The translations under genes and the position numbers were made by a program. A stretch of DNA of 36,964 nt from an uncultured Desulfotomaculum sp. (GTDB taxonomy: Bacteria; Bacillota; Desulfotomaculia; Desulfotomaculales; Desulfotomaculaceae), in contig CAMKDG010000023.1 in assembly GCA_946411205.1 (NCBI GenBank), positions 1-36,964 on the forward strand, read 5' to 3'. The notes beneath the pieces were generated by a model that saw only the letters and a program-made list of their open reading frames with translations, did not search any database and was not told the DNA's origin. Of this stretch, positions 30,723-36,964 are shown piece after piece (position 1 is the stretch's first letter; every line of letters begins with the position of its first letter).

Positions 30723-32390
30723 TTATGCTCGCCCAAATTTTAGCTTGTTGAATAAGTTTTTAAGGATGCCTTCAGCAGCGTTTTTCTTTTGTTTTCCTTG
30801 AGGCCCTTGATATTGATAGCCGGCTAACTCTGCAAGTATCTTGACAAGCAAATGAATTTGATTATAGCTGTCTTCAACGCCAGGTAGTTTACCCTCGTGA
30901 GTACCTTTTATATATGCTCTACGATTATCCGGGATTGTCGCAATAACTCGTGGCAGCATTTTTTTATTAGCTACTGCTAGCTCTTTATTAAACGTTTTTT
31001 CAATAATCTTAGCACTAGGCCCCGTTGAATCATACATATTAAGAACCAAAAGGAGGTTTTCTGCTGCTACCCCAAGGAGAACAAACTCCGGGGCATAGGT
31101 TTCTGCTTCAGCCATACTGAAAGCTGATTGGTCTAACACCGCAATGGCTCGATCAGCACGGGAGAAAACTTCTTTCAACCATTTATCCCGCCAGAAGCCT
31201 GGTGGTGTGTCGGTAATCACCAATGGGAATTTAGTTAATAAGTAATCAACAATTTTCCCAAGCTTACCTTGTTCAAAATGGGGTAGGATTTTATATCTTG
31301 GACCCGGCAATACATAAAGATTCTCCATAACTTCTACAACTAAATCTTCCACTAGCGCAGTTGAGAAAGGATTTTTAATTAATAGTTCAATTCCAGGAAC
31401 TTCTTTTTTGATTTTAAAAAATGTAGCTATATTTGGGCCATATATATCCAAATCCATTAGACAAACTTTTACGCCTGACCTGGCCAATGCAATTGCATTT
31501 AGAAGGGACACGGATGTTTTTCCCACACCCCCTTTATTGCTGGCAACCACAATCAATTTTCCTTTGGTAGCTGCTATATTTCTTTGAAAAAAAGATCTTT
31601 CACTTATATCACTTAAATAATGGGAAACGAGAGATTCCGTAGCTTCTATATCAAAATCATTCTGTTTGCGTTGGATCTCCGGCTCTGGCATGACTCTGCC
31701 CTGTTTAACACTTGTCTCCGGTTTTTTATTTTCTGAATTAGAAACAGCTCTTCTTCGTAAAGAAATTGTACGAATATTATCCTTTTTTTCTGGTTCCGGT
31801 GAAGAATCTTCCTTTGAATCCGTGTAATCACTGCTTACTATTTGTTCTCTACTAGCTTCGACCACGGCAACATTCTCTAGGGTCTGGGGTAAATCACGAT
31901 GTTCAACAGGTATCATCACTATTTCTTCTATCTCATCCGGGCCTTCTTCAGGGGGCTGTTGGTCTTCTATTAAAGTGCTCCTGGAAGCTTTAGAATCGGA
32001 GCCATCGTCACAATCATACAATAGAGCTACTGGCAGCGTATAAGGACGATCACCCGGTGTTAATGGAATGGGACCAGTTACAATATTCTTTATACCTAGA
32101 CTCCGTGCATACTTGCTGTAAGCAGTTGCTTTTTCCCCCCTTTTACCCACTAGAAGGATTATCCGACTGCTTGAAAACATGGGTTGTATATGCACCAGCA
32201 GCTTTTCATGACTTTCCCCAGGAAGTTCCCGGCTTAAGACTAATACATCTGGCCTTGATTGGGAAACTTCTATCAGATTTCTTGCATCGGTACAGATTTC
32301 AAACTGCCAACTACTAAACATTTTCATATTCTGCAAACTTGCCTTTATTTGTTCTGCACTTTTGGGTTCAACTGCAAGTAAGCATTTCAT
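30723..32390 (-). CDS. tadZ: TadZ/CpaE-like pilus-localising ATPase
   Basis: The 555 residues have an N-terminal receiver-like domain (about 1-125) and a long acidic linker (about 130-250). The ParA/MinD ATPase domain shows the deviant Walker A K-G-G-V-G-K-T (286-292), L-M-D-L-D-I-Y-G-P-N (312-321) and T-D-T-P-P-G-F-W. This domain order is typical of CpaE/TadZ, which places Tad pili at the pole. The start overlaps the GGDEF gene's stop as ATGA, so the two are coupled. The linker is longer than usual. The second, degenerate ParA-like protein at 29155 may be its partner. Confidence 0.82.
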   Translation of the reverse strand: MKCLLAVEPKSAEQIKASLQNMKMFSSWQFEICTDARNLIEVSQSRPDVLVLSRELPGESHEKLLVHIQPMFSSSRIILLVGKRGEKATAYSKYARSLGIKNIVTGPIPLTPGDRPYTLPVALLYDCDDGSDSKASRSTLIEDQQPPEEGPDEIEEIVMIPVEHRDLPQTLENVAVVEASREQIVSSDYTDSKEDSSPEPEKKDNIRTISLRRRAVSNSENKKPETSVKQGRVMPEPEIQRKQNDFDIEATESLVSHYLSDISERSFFQRNIAATKGKLIVVASNKGGVGKTSVSLLNAIALARSGVKVCLMDLDIYGPNIATFFKIKKEVPGIELLIKNPFSTALVEDLVVEVMENLYVLPGPRYKILPHFEQGKLGKIVDYLLTKFPLVITDTPPGFWRDKWLKEVFSRADRAIAVLDQSAFSMAEAETYAPEFVLLGVAAENLLLVLNMYDSTGPSAKIIEKTFNKELAVANKKMLPRVIATIPDNRRAYIKGTHEGKLPGVEDSYNQIHLLVKILAELAGYQYQGPQGKQKKNAAEGILKNLFNKLKFGRA

Positions 32391-32989
32391 TCATCCGCCC
32401 CCCTTTGTCCTTGATTTCGTCCATTTGCCTTGGCTTTATAGAGTGCCTTGTCTGCCTTTTGAAAAACCTCATAGGTCGATACCCCATCAACCGGATATAT
32501 CGCACACCCAAAGCTACAGGTGACTTTTAGCTCTACCTTATTTTGGAGAAAGGGTGCGTGACATATTGCTTCACGCACCCTTTCTCCTATTTCAAATACT
32601 TTTGTATGACAAGTTGTTAATAAAACAAATTCTTCCCCACCATACCGGGCAAAAAAATCTTCTTCCCTAAGTACACCCTTTACCCTCCTGGTAAACTCCC
32701 GAAGAACTTCATCCCCCGTTTGATGGCCATATTGATCGTTGATAGCCTTAAATTTATCTAGGTCAAAGACGATCAGACCAAAACCCGCATTTTGCACAGC
32801 AGATTCAGAAACCGCCTGGGATAGTGCCAAATCATACATTTGTCGATTTGGGACCCCTGTTAAAAAGTCTTTAGATTCTCCATTATCGCCCGGCCAACGA
32901 ATTATTAGGTCACTCAGGGCATTATGGGTAACACCAAATATTTGATAGGCGGTAACCGGTGCCCAGGGAGCCAATCGTAGTCTTTTCAT
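32387..32989 (-). CDS. GGDEF diguanylate cyclase
   Basis: The start at 32989 has AAGGTG 6 nt upstream; a GTG at 32998 overlaps that site. The 200 residues are essentially one GGDEF domain: D-F-L-T-G-V-P-N-R, F-D-L-D-K-F-K-A-I-N-D, the active-site R-Y-G-G-E-E-F, and A-D-K-A-L-Y-K-A-K-A-N-G-R-N. It should make c-di-GMP. No sensor or TM domain is present and no RxxD inhibitory site stands out. It is placed inside the pilus operon between the CpaB and TadZ genes and is translationally coupled to tadZ, so it probably controls pilus assembly. Confidence 0.88.
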   Translation of the reverse strand: MKRLRLAPWAPVTAYQIFGVTHNALSDLIIRWPGDNGESKDFLTGVPNRQMYDLALSQAVSESAVQNAGFGLIVFDLDKFKAINDQYGHQTGDEVLREFTRRVKGVLREEDFFARYGGEEFVLLTTCHTKVFEIGERVREAICHAPFLQNKVELKVTCSFGCAIYPVDGVSTYEVFQKADKALYKAKANGRNQGQRGADE

Positions 32990-32999
32990 AACTCTCACC

Positions 33000-33638
33000 T
33001 TACTGTTGGGGACTTTTTACTAAGTAAATGTTTTTATTATAAGCGTATAGAACCACTTTACTGATCTTATCTTTCGGTAACTCAATTCCAATGGCCACCG
33101 GTATTTTGTCGCCCTTAGCAGCCATATTCTTCAGTGCTTCACCACGTCCAGGATCAATGTCATTTCCTTCCTGATCCAGGGAATGAATTACCCGGGCTTG
33201 TTCAAATATGGGAGGCAATTCAATCCCTTCGGAGGATCTATCAATGGGATATAGGTCAACCAGTTCTCCCGGAATTGCCATAGCAGACTTTGAAAGGTCT
33301 GTGGGAATGTACACTTCCCCATAACCGGGCCGAATTACCAAACCCGTTGCTAGACTGTTGGTAAAGATATACTGTTCTTTCCCAATATTTTGGGTTGTAA
33401 TTTTACCATCAAAATATTTACTGTCTGTCACAAGATTTTTGGCAATTTTTACGGGTACCTCAATTTTTTCAACTTCCTTGTCGGTAATTGGTGTACCCAT
33501 AGGAATAAATTTTTTGGCTTGGAACGCTCCAACCGTTTTAGTCTCCGAATGTAATTCCCTCTGCGTATAAAACATAAACAAACCACCGAAGATTAAAGTA
33601 GCAATAATAGCTACAATAATACCCATCTTTTTACTCAA
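33000..33638 (-). CDS. cpaB: CpaB/RcpC-like pilus assembly protein (SAF domain)
   Basis: The 212 residues start at TTG behind AAAAGGGG. One N-terminal TM helix (about 5-24) is followed by a SAF domain (F-I-P-M-G-T-P-I-T-D-K-E-V, then S-K-S-A-M-A-I-P-G-E-L-V-D-L). CpaB proteins act outside the membrane in Tad pilus assembly. In this Gram-positive setting there is no secretin for it to meet. It lies two bp before the next membrane gene. Confidence 0.82.
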   Translation of the reverse strand: MSKKMGIIVAIIATLIFGGLFMFYTQRELHSETKTVGAFQAKKFIPMGTPITDKEVEKIEVPVKIAKNLVTDSKYFDGKITTQNIGKEQYIFTNSLATGLVIRPGYGEVYIPTDLSKSAMAIPGELVDLYPIDRSSEGIELPPIFEQARVIHSLDQEGNDIDPGRGEALKNMAAKGDKIPVAIGIELPKDKISKVVLYAYNKNIYLVKSPQQ

Positions 33639-33640
33639 TC

Positions 33641-34237
33641 TTATACCCCTTTTCTTGAAATGTAGTAGGCCCCTTTATGAATTCTCCTTCTGTTTTTCCT
33701 TAAGTGGGGACTTACAAAGGGAGGATACGGTATTCCCCATCCTCCCTTTGTATAAAAAGCTTGGTTTTTTTTGTTTTGTTCAGTTATCAACTTTCTGAAC
33801 CTAGAGGGCACCGGTATATGGCTTTCCCACAGCACTAACGCTTTTACCATATCATCCATGTTTGCTATTTTTGTTAATTCTTTATCCAATAACTGTAAAT
33901 AAATTTGGAGCGAGTATTCCGGAATGTCTGTCCGAAAATGAACTTCATAGCCTTTACGAACGGTTTCCGGAATAGCCAGGGTTCTTCGGGTAAAAATCTT
34001 TGCCCACCAGGTGTAGATGGGGACTAGCATAATTAAGTCTAGTCCTAACCTTTTGCTCTTTTTCGATGCAAATTTTAGCGTAACAAAATAAAACCAAGCT
34101 ATTGGTAAAAAAGTAGCTAGGGCAATATCTAAAAAAATGCTGCCATAGTGTAGATAACCAGTTAGATTCAAGGCTATTGATAACAGTATTGCCAGAATGT
34201 AGATCCAAATTAGAAGGTCTCTTCCCTTTGTGCCCAT
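33641..34237 (-). CDS. Uncharacterised membrane protein of the pilus cluster
   Basis: The 198 residues have two TM helices (about 9-28 and 32-55) and perhaps a third near 65-80. The soluble C-terminal part is basic at its end (R-K-N-R-R-R-I-H-K-G). No family recognised. It lies between the TadE-like and CpaB genes with gaps of 10 and 2 bp, so a pilus role is likely from position only. Confidence 0.55.
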   Translation of the reverse strand: MGTKGRDLLIWIYILAILLSIALNLTGYLHYGSIFLDIALATFLPIAWFYFVTLKFASKKSKRLGLDLIMLVPIYTWWAKIFTRRTLAIPETVRKGYEVHFRTDIPEYSLQIYLQLLDKELTKIANMDDMVKALVLWESHIPVPSRFRKLITEQNKKNQAFYTKGGWGIPYPPFVSPHLRKNRRRIHKGAYYISRKGV

Positions 34238-34247
34238 ATCACAGCAC

Positions 34248-34670
34248 CTAATAATACGTCGGTGAGGTATAAGTCACACTATAATTACCTGGTTCATAGG
34301 CACTGACGGATCTCCCAACCTTTGTTATGGGCAGTGGCGTAACAATGTTTATGACCGTACCAATTTTAAAGCGAAAGTTTACCCTTAACTCTGCCCAAAC
34401 CGGAGTGCCCCAGGGAACCGGGTTGTTTGGTGCGGAGACTTTCACTTTCATATCGGAGGTTGGTATTTTCATATCAGTAACATACTCTCTTACGGAATTG
34501 TCAGCTTCTGTGGTGTAGCCACCAAATTTACCCATGCTGATGGCAATAAACTGGGCCTGGTTCTGCAGGGCTATCCCCTGGTGTAGATAGGCAAAAAACA
34601 GTCCTCCAGCTAAAATCCACAGCAAATATTGGAAGATCATACCCCAGCTTATAACTATTCGATCAATCAT
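34248..34670 (-). CDS. TadE-like pseudopilin
   Basis: The 140 residues have a short N-terminal segment (I-D-R-I-V-I-S-W-G), one TM helix (about 10-30) and an extracytoplasmic beta-rich domain. The start resembles that of the protein at 34949 (D-V-I-I-N-W-G-L-I-F), so the two are probably paralogous minor pilins. This fits TadE/TadF or DUF4320-type proteins. AAGGTGG lies 11 nt before the ATG. Confidence 0.6.
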   Translation of the reverse strand: MIDRIVISWGMIFQYLLWILAGGLFFAYLHQGIALQNQAQFIAISMGKFGGYTTEADNSVREYVTDMKIPTSDMKVKVSAPNNPVPWGTPVWAELRVNFRFKIGTVINIVTPLPITKVGRSVSAYEPGNYSVTYTSPTYY

Positions 34671-34686
34671 TTAAGTCGCCGCCACC

Positions 34687-34932
34687 TTACCAACCCAATT
34701 TTTGATCAATAAAATCAAGAGCCTTGCCATACCAGGTCTCTGTGGTGTTTGGTGCTTTAGTAATGACTACAGCAACTGTCAGGGCCGCGGCCAAAGCAAA
34801 GCCAAGTACGGTAATAAGTGTTTTGGCGTCACCTCGTTCGCTTTCAAAATGACTTTTTGCCTTCAGGACCAAGCCATAGGTTTTTTCTTCTAGGACAGCG
34901 ATACCAGCGTACATTTTTTTAATTGAGATCAT
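34687..34932 (-). CDS. Flp/Tad-type pilin-like small protein
   Basis: The start at 34932 (M-I-S-I-K-K-M) follows AAAGGGG; an upstream start at 35019 overlaps the previous gene. The 81 residues have a basic leader, then E-R-G-D-A-K-T-L-I-T-V-L-G-F-A-L-A-A-A, a hydrophobic helix, and a short tail with a Trp. A processing site before the helix is plausible given the A24 peptidase encoded downstream. It is probably the major pilin, but the G-x-x-x-x-E-Y Flp signature is not exact. Confidence 0.55.
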   Translation of the reverse strand: MISIKKMYAGIAVLEEKTYGLVLKAKSHFESERGDAKTLITVLGFALAAALTVAVVITKAPNTTETWYGKALDFIDQKLGW

Positions 34933-34948
34933 ATTCTTAGCCCCTTTG

Positions 34949-35422
34949 TTAATTTTTATTTTGTGAGCTTTTAACCACAGCAAAATATTTAATAGATTTC
35001 GTAATGACCCTTTCACCAATTAATGGAACATCTCCCTTAAATAAGGGAACCTCTATTTCCGCAATGTAGCCCGGTTGCCGGGCAATGCCACCGGGAATAG
35101 TCTCCCCTGGGCTCACGTTGTCAAAGCTTTTAATTCTTATTTGTCCAGGGTAATAAGCGGTATCACCCGGTATAATTGTGTTACCATTAACGGTGCCACT
35201 TACCATTGCCGCGAAAACATGCTTGAAGAATCTTTCTGAATCAACTCGGTTTAAGGCAACCATGTGGATATCCCCATCCTGATTTGCAGCACTACTGGCA
35301 AAGTCCATTGCCTCACCAAAATACATATAGGTCGCAACCGCTTTGTCTCGGCAGACATAGCCAATTGTTAGTACAAATAGGAAGAGGACTAGCACAAAGA
35401 TTAGTCCCCAATTGATTATCAC
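34949..35422 (-). CDS. TadE/TadG-like minor pilin
   Basis: I take the GTG at 35422 as start; this puts one TM helix (about 6-25) near the N-terminus as in the paralogue at 34248. The 157 residues continue with an extracytoplasmic domain (G-N-T-I-I-P-G-D-T-A-Y-Y, then I-A-E-I-E-V-P-L-F-K-G-D). The frame is open back to an ATG at 35572, but that extension overlaps a better-looking small ORF in another frame. Neither start has a good ribosome site, so the N-terminus is uncertain. Confidence 0.6.
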   Translation of the reverse strand: MIINWGLIFVLVLFLFVLTIGYVCRDKAVATYMYFGEAMDFASSAANQDGDIHMVALNRVDSERFFKHVFAAMVSGTVNGNTIIPGDTAYYPGQIRIKSFDNVSPGETIPGGIARQPGYIAEIEVPLFKGDVPLIGERVITKSIKYFAVVKSSQNKN

Positions 35423-35451
35423 ATCTTCGGCCAGGCCCTTTTCGCTTTTGC

Positions 35452-35562
35452 CTACAGAAACCAGCCTTTTACCACCCAGCTTAGCCAGAGGAACAAGATC
35501 AGACAAATTATAAGAATTACGACATAGCCAATGGCTTTGGAAATTTTCTTTTTTACGTTCAT
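35452..35562 (-). CDS. Short membrane peptide overlooked by length
   Basis: ATG at 35562 gives 36 residues: M-N-V-K-K-K-I-S-K-A, then one TM helix and the end V-V-K-G-W-F-L. GGGGGGTG lies directly before the ATG; tadC uses the same close GGGGGG arrangement. The basic start and clean TM helix look like real protein. It may be a small pilus-apparatus subunit. Confidence 0.45.
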   Translation of the reverse strand: MNVKKKISKAIGYVVILIICLILFLWLSWVVKGWFL

Positions 35563-35571
35563 CACCCCCCA

Positions 35572-36399
35572 TTACATACCAAACCCCCGTGTCGTTTGTT
35601 CTGAAAAATATCTCAATGCCGGGTAACCGTAAATCGGTGCTGCTCCAAGAAAGGCAATTATAGCTATGCCGGCAAACAAAGCTGTTTTCATTACGGTCTT
35701 ATGGGTTGCGGCTTTTTCTTTTTCGTCGTCAAGTTCTTCGGATAAATCATCAAAAATATCCGACTCTACTTTACTATCCCAAGCCATTTTTAGCCGAAAG
35801 CATACCGAATCAATAATTGGGTGATTTGCTTTTTGAGCTAAGTTGTTCAGGGCTGTCTCAATTTTTCCATCACGAGCATACTTTTTAATGATTGTTTCCA
35901 ATTCCCCCTTAAAGGGTTTCGTAATAAATTCAAGGGAGTTCTCTATACATTCCCTGGTTGTTAAAACTTTTACCTCGGTAAAGGCAGGCATAAAATTGGT
36001 TAACGGTGATACGCCATCAATTAATTTTATCTGCCATTGTTTAAATTCATTTTCAATTACGAATTTGGTTATCACTACCCCAACCGCCATTGCAACGAAG
36101 CCGAATAGTATTGCCAAGATAGAGATATAGCCCTGGACAATATACGCCACGATCACTGTTAGCAGCCCAAAACCTAGACCAATTCTAACGGCTAATTTCA
36201 TTACTTCTTCTGGGGATTTATTGATAATGGAAAGTCGTTCATCGTTATCCCCGGAGATAAAGAGTTTTTCTGTTCGGGTTCTCACCACTTCCAGGGTTAG
36301 GTCTGCAGGTGTTGGTTCATATTCGTTAGTTGGCACAAAAATTAGGTAGCAGGTAATAAAAAGAGCGATAAAGAATCCCGCGATAATTAAGATCAGCAT
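35572..36399 (-). CDS. tadC: TadC-like inner-membrane platform protein (T2SSF family)
   Basis: The 275 residues have an N-terminal TM helix, a pair of TM helices (about 75-115) and a last one (about 240-262). The cytoplasmic region between holds the GspF/TadC-type helical domain (S-L-E-F-I-T-K-P-F, A-L-N-N-L-A). TadB and TadC form the membrane platform turned by the TadA ATPase. The gene follows the TadB-like one by 11 bp, the usual order. TadA itself must lie beyond the right edge. Confidence 0.75.
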   Translation of the reverse strand: MLILIIAGFFIALFITCYLIFVPTNEYEPTPADLTLEVVRTRTEKLFISGDNDERLSIINKSPEEVMKLAVRIGLGFGLLTVIVAYIVQGYISILAILFGFVAMAVGVVITKFVIENEFKQWQIKLIDGVSPLTNFMPAFTEVKVLTTRECIENSLEFITKPFKGELETIIKKYARDGKIETALNNLAQKANHPIIDSVCFRLKMAWDSKVESDIFDDLSEELDDEKEKAATHKTVMKTALFAGIAIIAFLGAAPIYGYPALRYFSEQTTRGFGM

Positions 36400-36410
36400 T
36401 CATTGCCCCC

Positions 36411-36964
36411 CTATTCCAAATCCGAGTTACTTGATATTTTTACTTTGGCAAAGTAGAGTGCAACAAATATGAAGCATCCTACCGCTAGGGTCAGTCTAGA
36501 TTCTTCGTATAGCTCCCTAAAAACTGTGACATCTAAAAATAACCCGAATGCCAAGATCCCTAAAGCAAAATAACAGGCTAGCTTGGGTTCGATGTTGTCT
36601 CTCTCACGCTGTGCCAGCTGTTTATCCCTCTTACGTAGAGCCAGGTTTAACTTTTTAAGACCTCTAGCTGCGGCCGGTGGTCCACCGGCTTTTTCACTGG
36701 CCTCAATAATCGGCGCCACTGCTCGAAGTTCCTTTAGTCCGAATTTGTCGGCCATCTCCCGGAGCATTCCGTGGAAGGTGACGCCTTTGTTAGATATCCT
36801 AGCAAGCATGTCCTGAAATTCCGTCGCAAAAGGGTCTGCAAAGGTTTCTGATGAGTGCCGAATGACATCGGCTGTGGATTGTCCGGAACCATACATACCG
36901 GCTGCCCCGGCGATGAAATCTCTGGACATTTTTTGCGGTCTTTGTTTTCTTTTACGTTCGATTT
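36411..36964 (-). CDS. tadB: TadB-like platform protein, partial (runs off the window)
   Basis: The frame is open past the internal ATG at 36929 to the window edge (I-E-R-K-R-K-Q-R-P-Q-K precedes it), so the true start lies outside. The visible ~184 residues hold a T2SSF domain (R-D-F-I-A-G-A-A-G-M-Y-G-S-G, G-L-K-E-L-R-A-V-A-P-I-I-E-A-S-E-K-A-G-G) and two C-terminal TM helices. Full-length TadB proteins are near 300 residues. Confidence 0.75.
   Translation of the reverse strand, partial: IERKRKQRPQKMSRDFIAGAAGMYGSGQSTADVIRHSSETFADPFATEFQDMLARISNKGVTFHGMLREMADKFGLKELRAVAPIIEASEKAGGPPAAARGLKKLNLALRKRDKQLAQRERDNIEPKLACYFALGILAFGLFLDVTVFRELYEESRLTLAVGCFIFVALYFAKVKISSNSDLE

Overview
The window looks like part of a mobile element, plasmid or integrated conjugative element of a Gram-positive anaerobe. 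I infer a Clostridia host, most likely Peptococcaceae (Desulfotomaculum group). The grounds are low-to-moderate GC, strong GGAGG-type ribosome sites, frequent TTG starts, a DnaD/DnaC-style replication pair and an apparent selenoprotein. The assignment is from general resemblance only; there is no rRNA or other marker gene.

Left part (1-7.8 kb, plus strand): a defence-like island. It starts with a truncated ImmA/IrrE-type gene. Next come a lipoprotein/membrane fusion and a small membrane protein that share an amyloid-signalling-like motif, a protein with a possible PD-(D/E)XK core, an RmuC-family protein and an OLD-family ATPase/TOPRIM nuclease. A 16-bp palindrome (consensus GTTCACTCGGGTGAAC) lies 16-86 bp upstream of each main start codon here. 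It reappears twice upstream of the replication gene near 15.7 kb.

Middle (7.8-12.8 kb): a mosaic. It holds a glycine-rich phage-tail-fibre-like gene split by a frameshift, a second decayed copy of the ImmA-lipoprotein module, a MarR regulator divergent from an AcuI/YhdH-type reductase, a relaxase remnant and a small zinc-ribbon ORF.

Right part (12.8-37 kb): almost all minus strand and probably the element's core. Replication comes first: a winged-helix initiator, a DnaC-like loader and an iteron-like candidate origin at about 15.7-15.9 kb. DNA handling follows: an FtsK/SpoIIIE-type DNA pump and topoisomerase III. Then come c-di-GMP and surface functions: an EAL protein, a 1547-residue adhesin-like protein and two related secreted proteins. 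Last is a Tad/Flp-type pilus assembly cluster: TadZ-like ATPases, prepilin peptidase, CpaB/SAF protein, pilin-like and TadE-like proteins, TadC, and TadB running off the right edge. A GGDEF protein sits inside this cluster.

The most striking single gene is at 28368-29141. A membrane CxxC protein continues through an in-frame UGA into a thioredoxin-like domain whose active site would be U-Q-E-C, with a hairpin 16 nt after the UGA. Taken together, the core looks like a self-replicating element with a Tad-type pilus, a dsDNA pump and its own c-di-GMP enzymes; a role in DNA transfer is inference.
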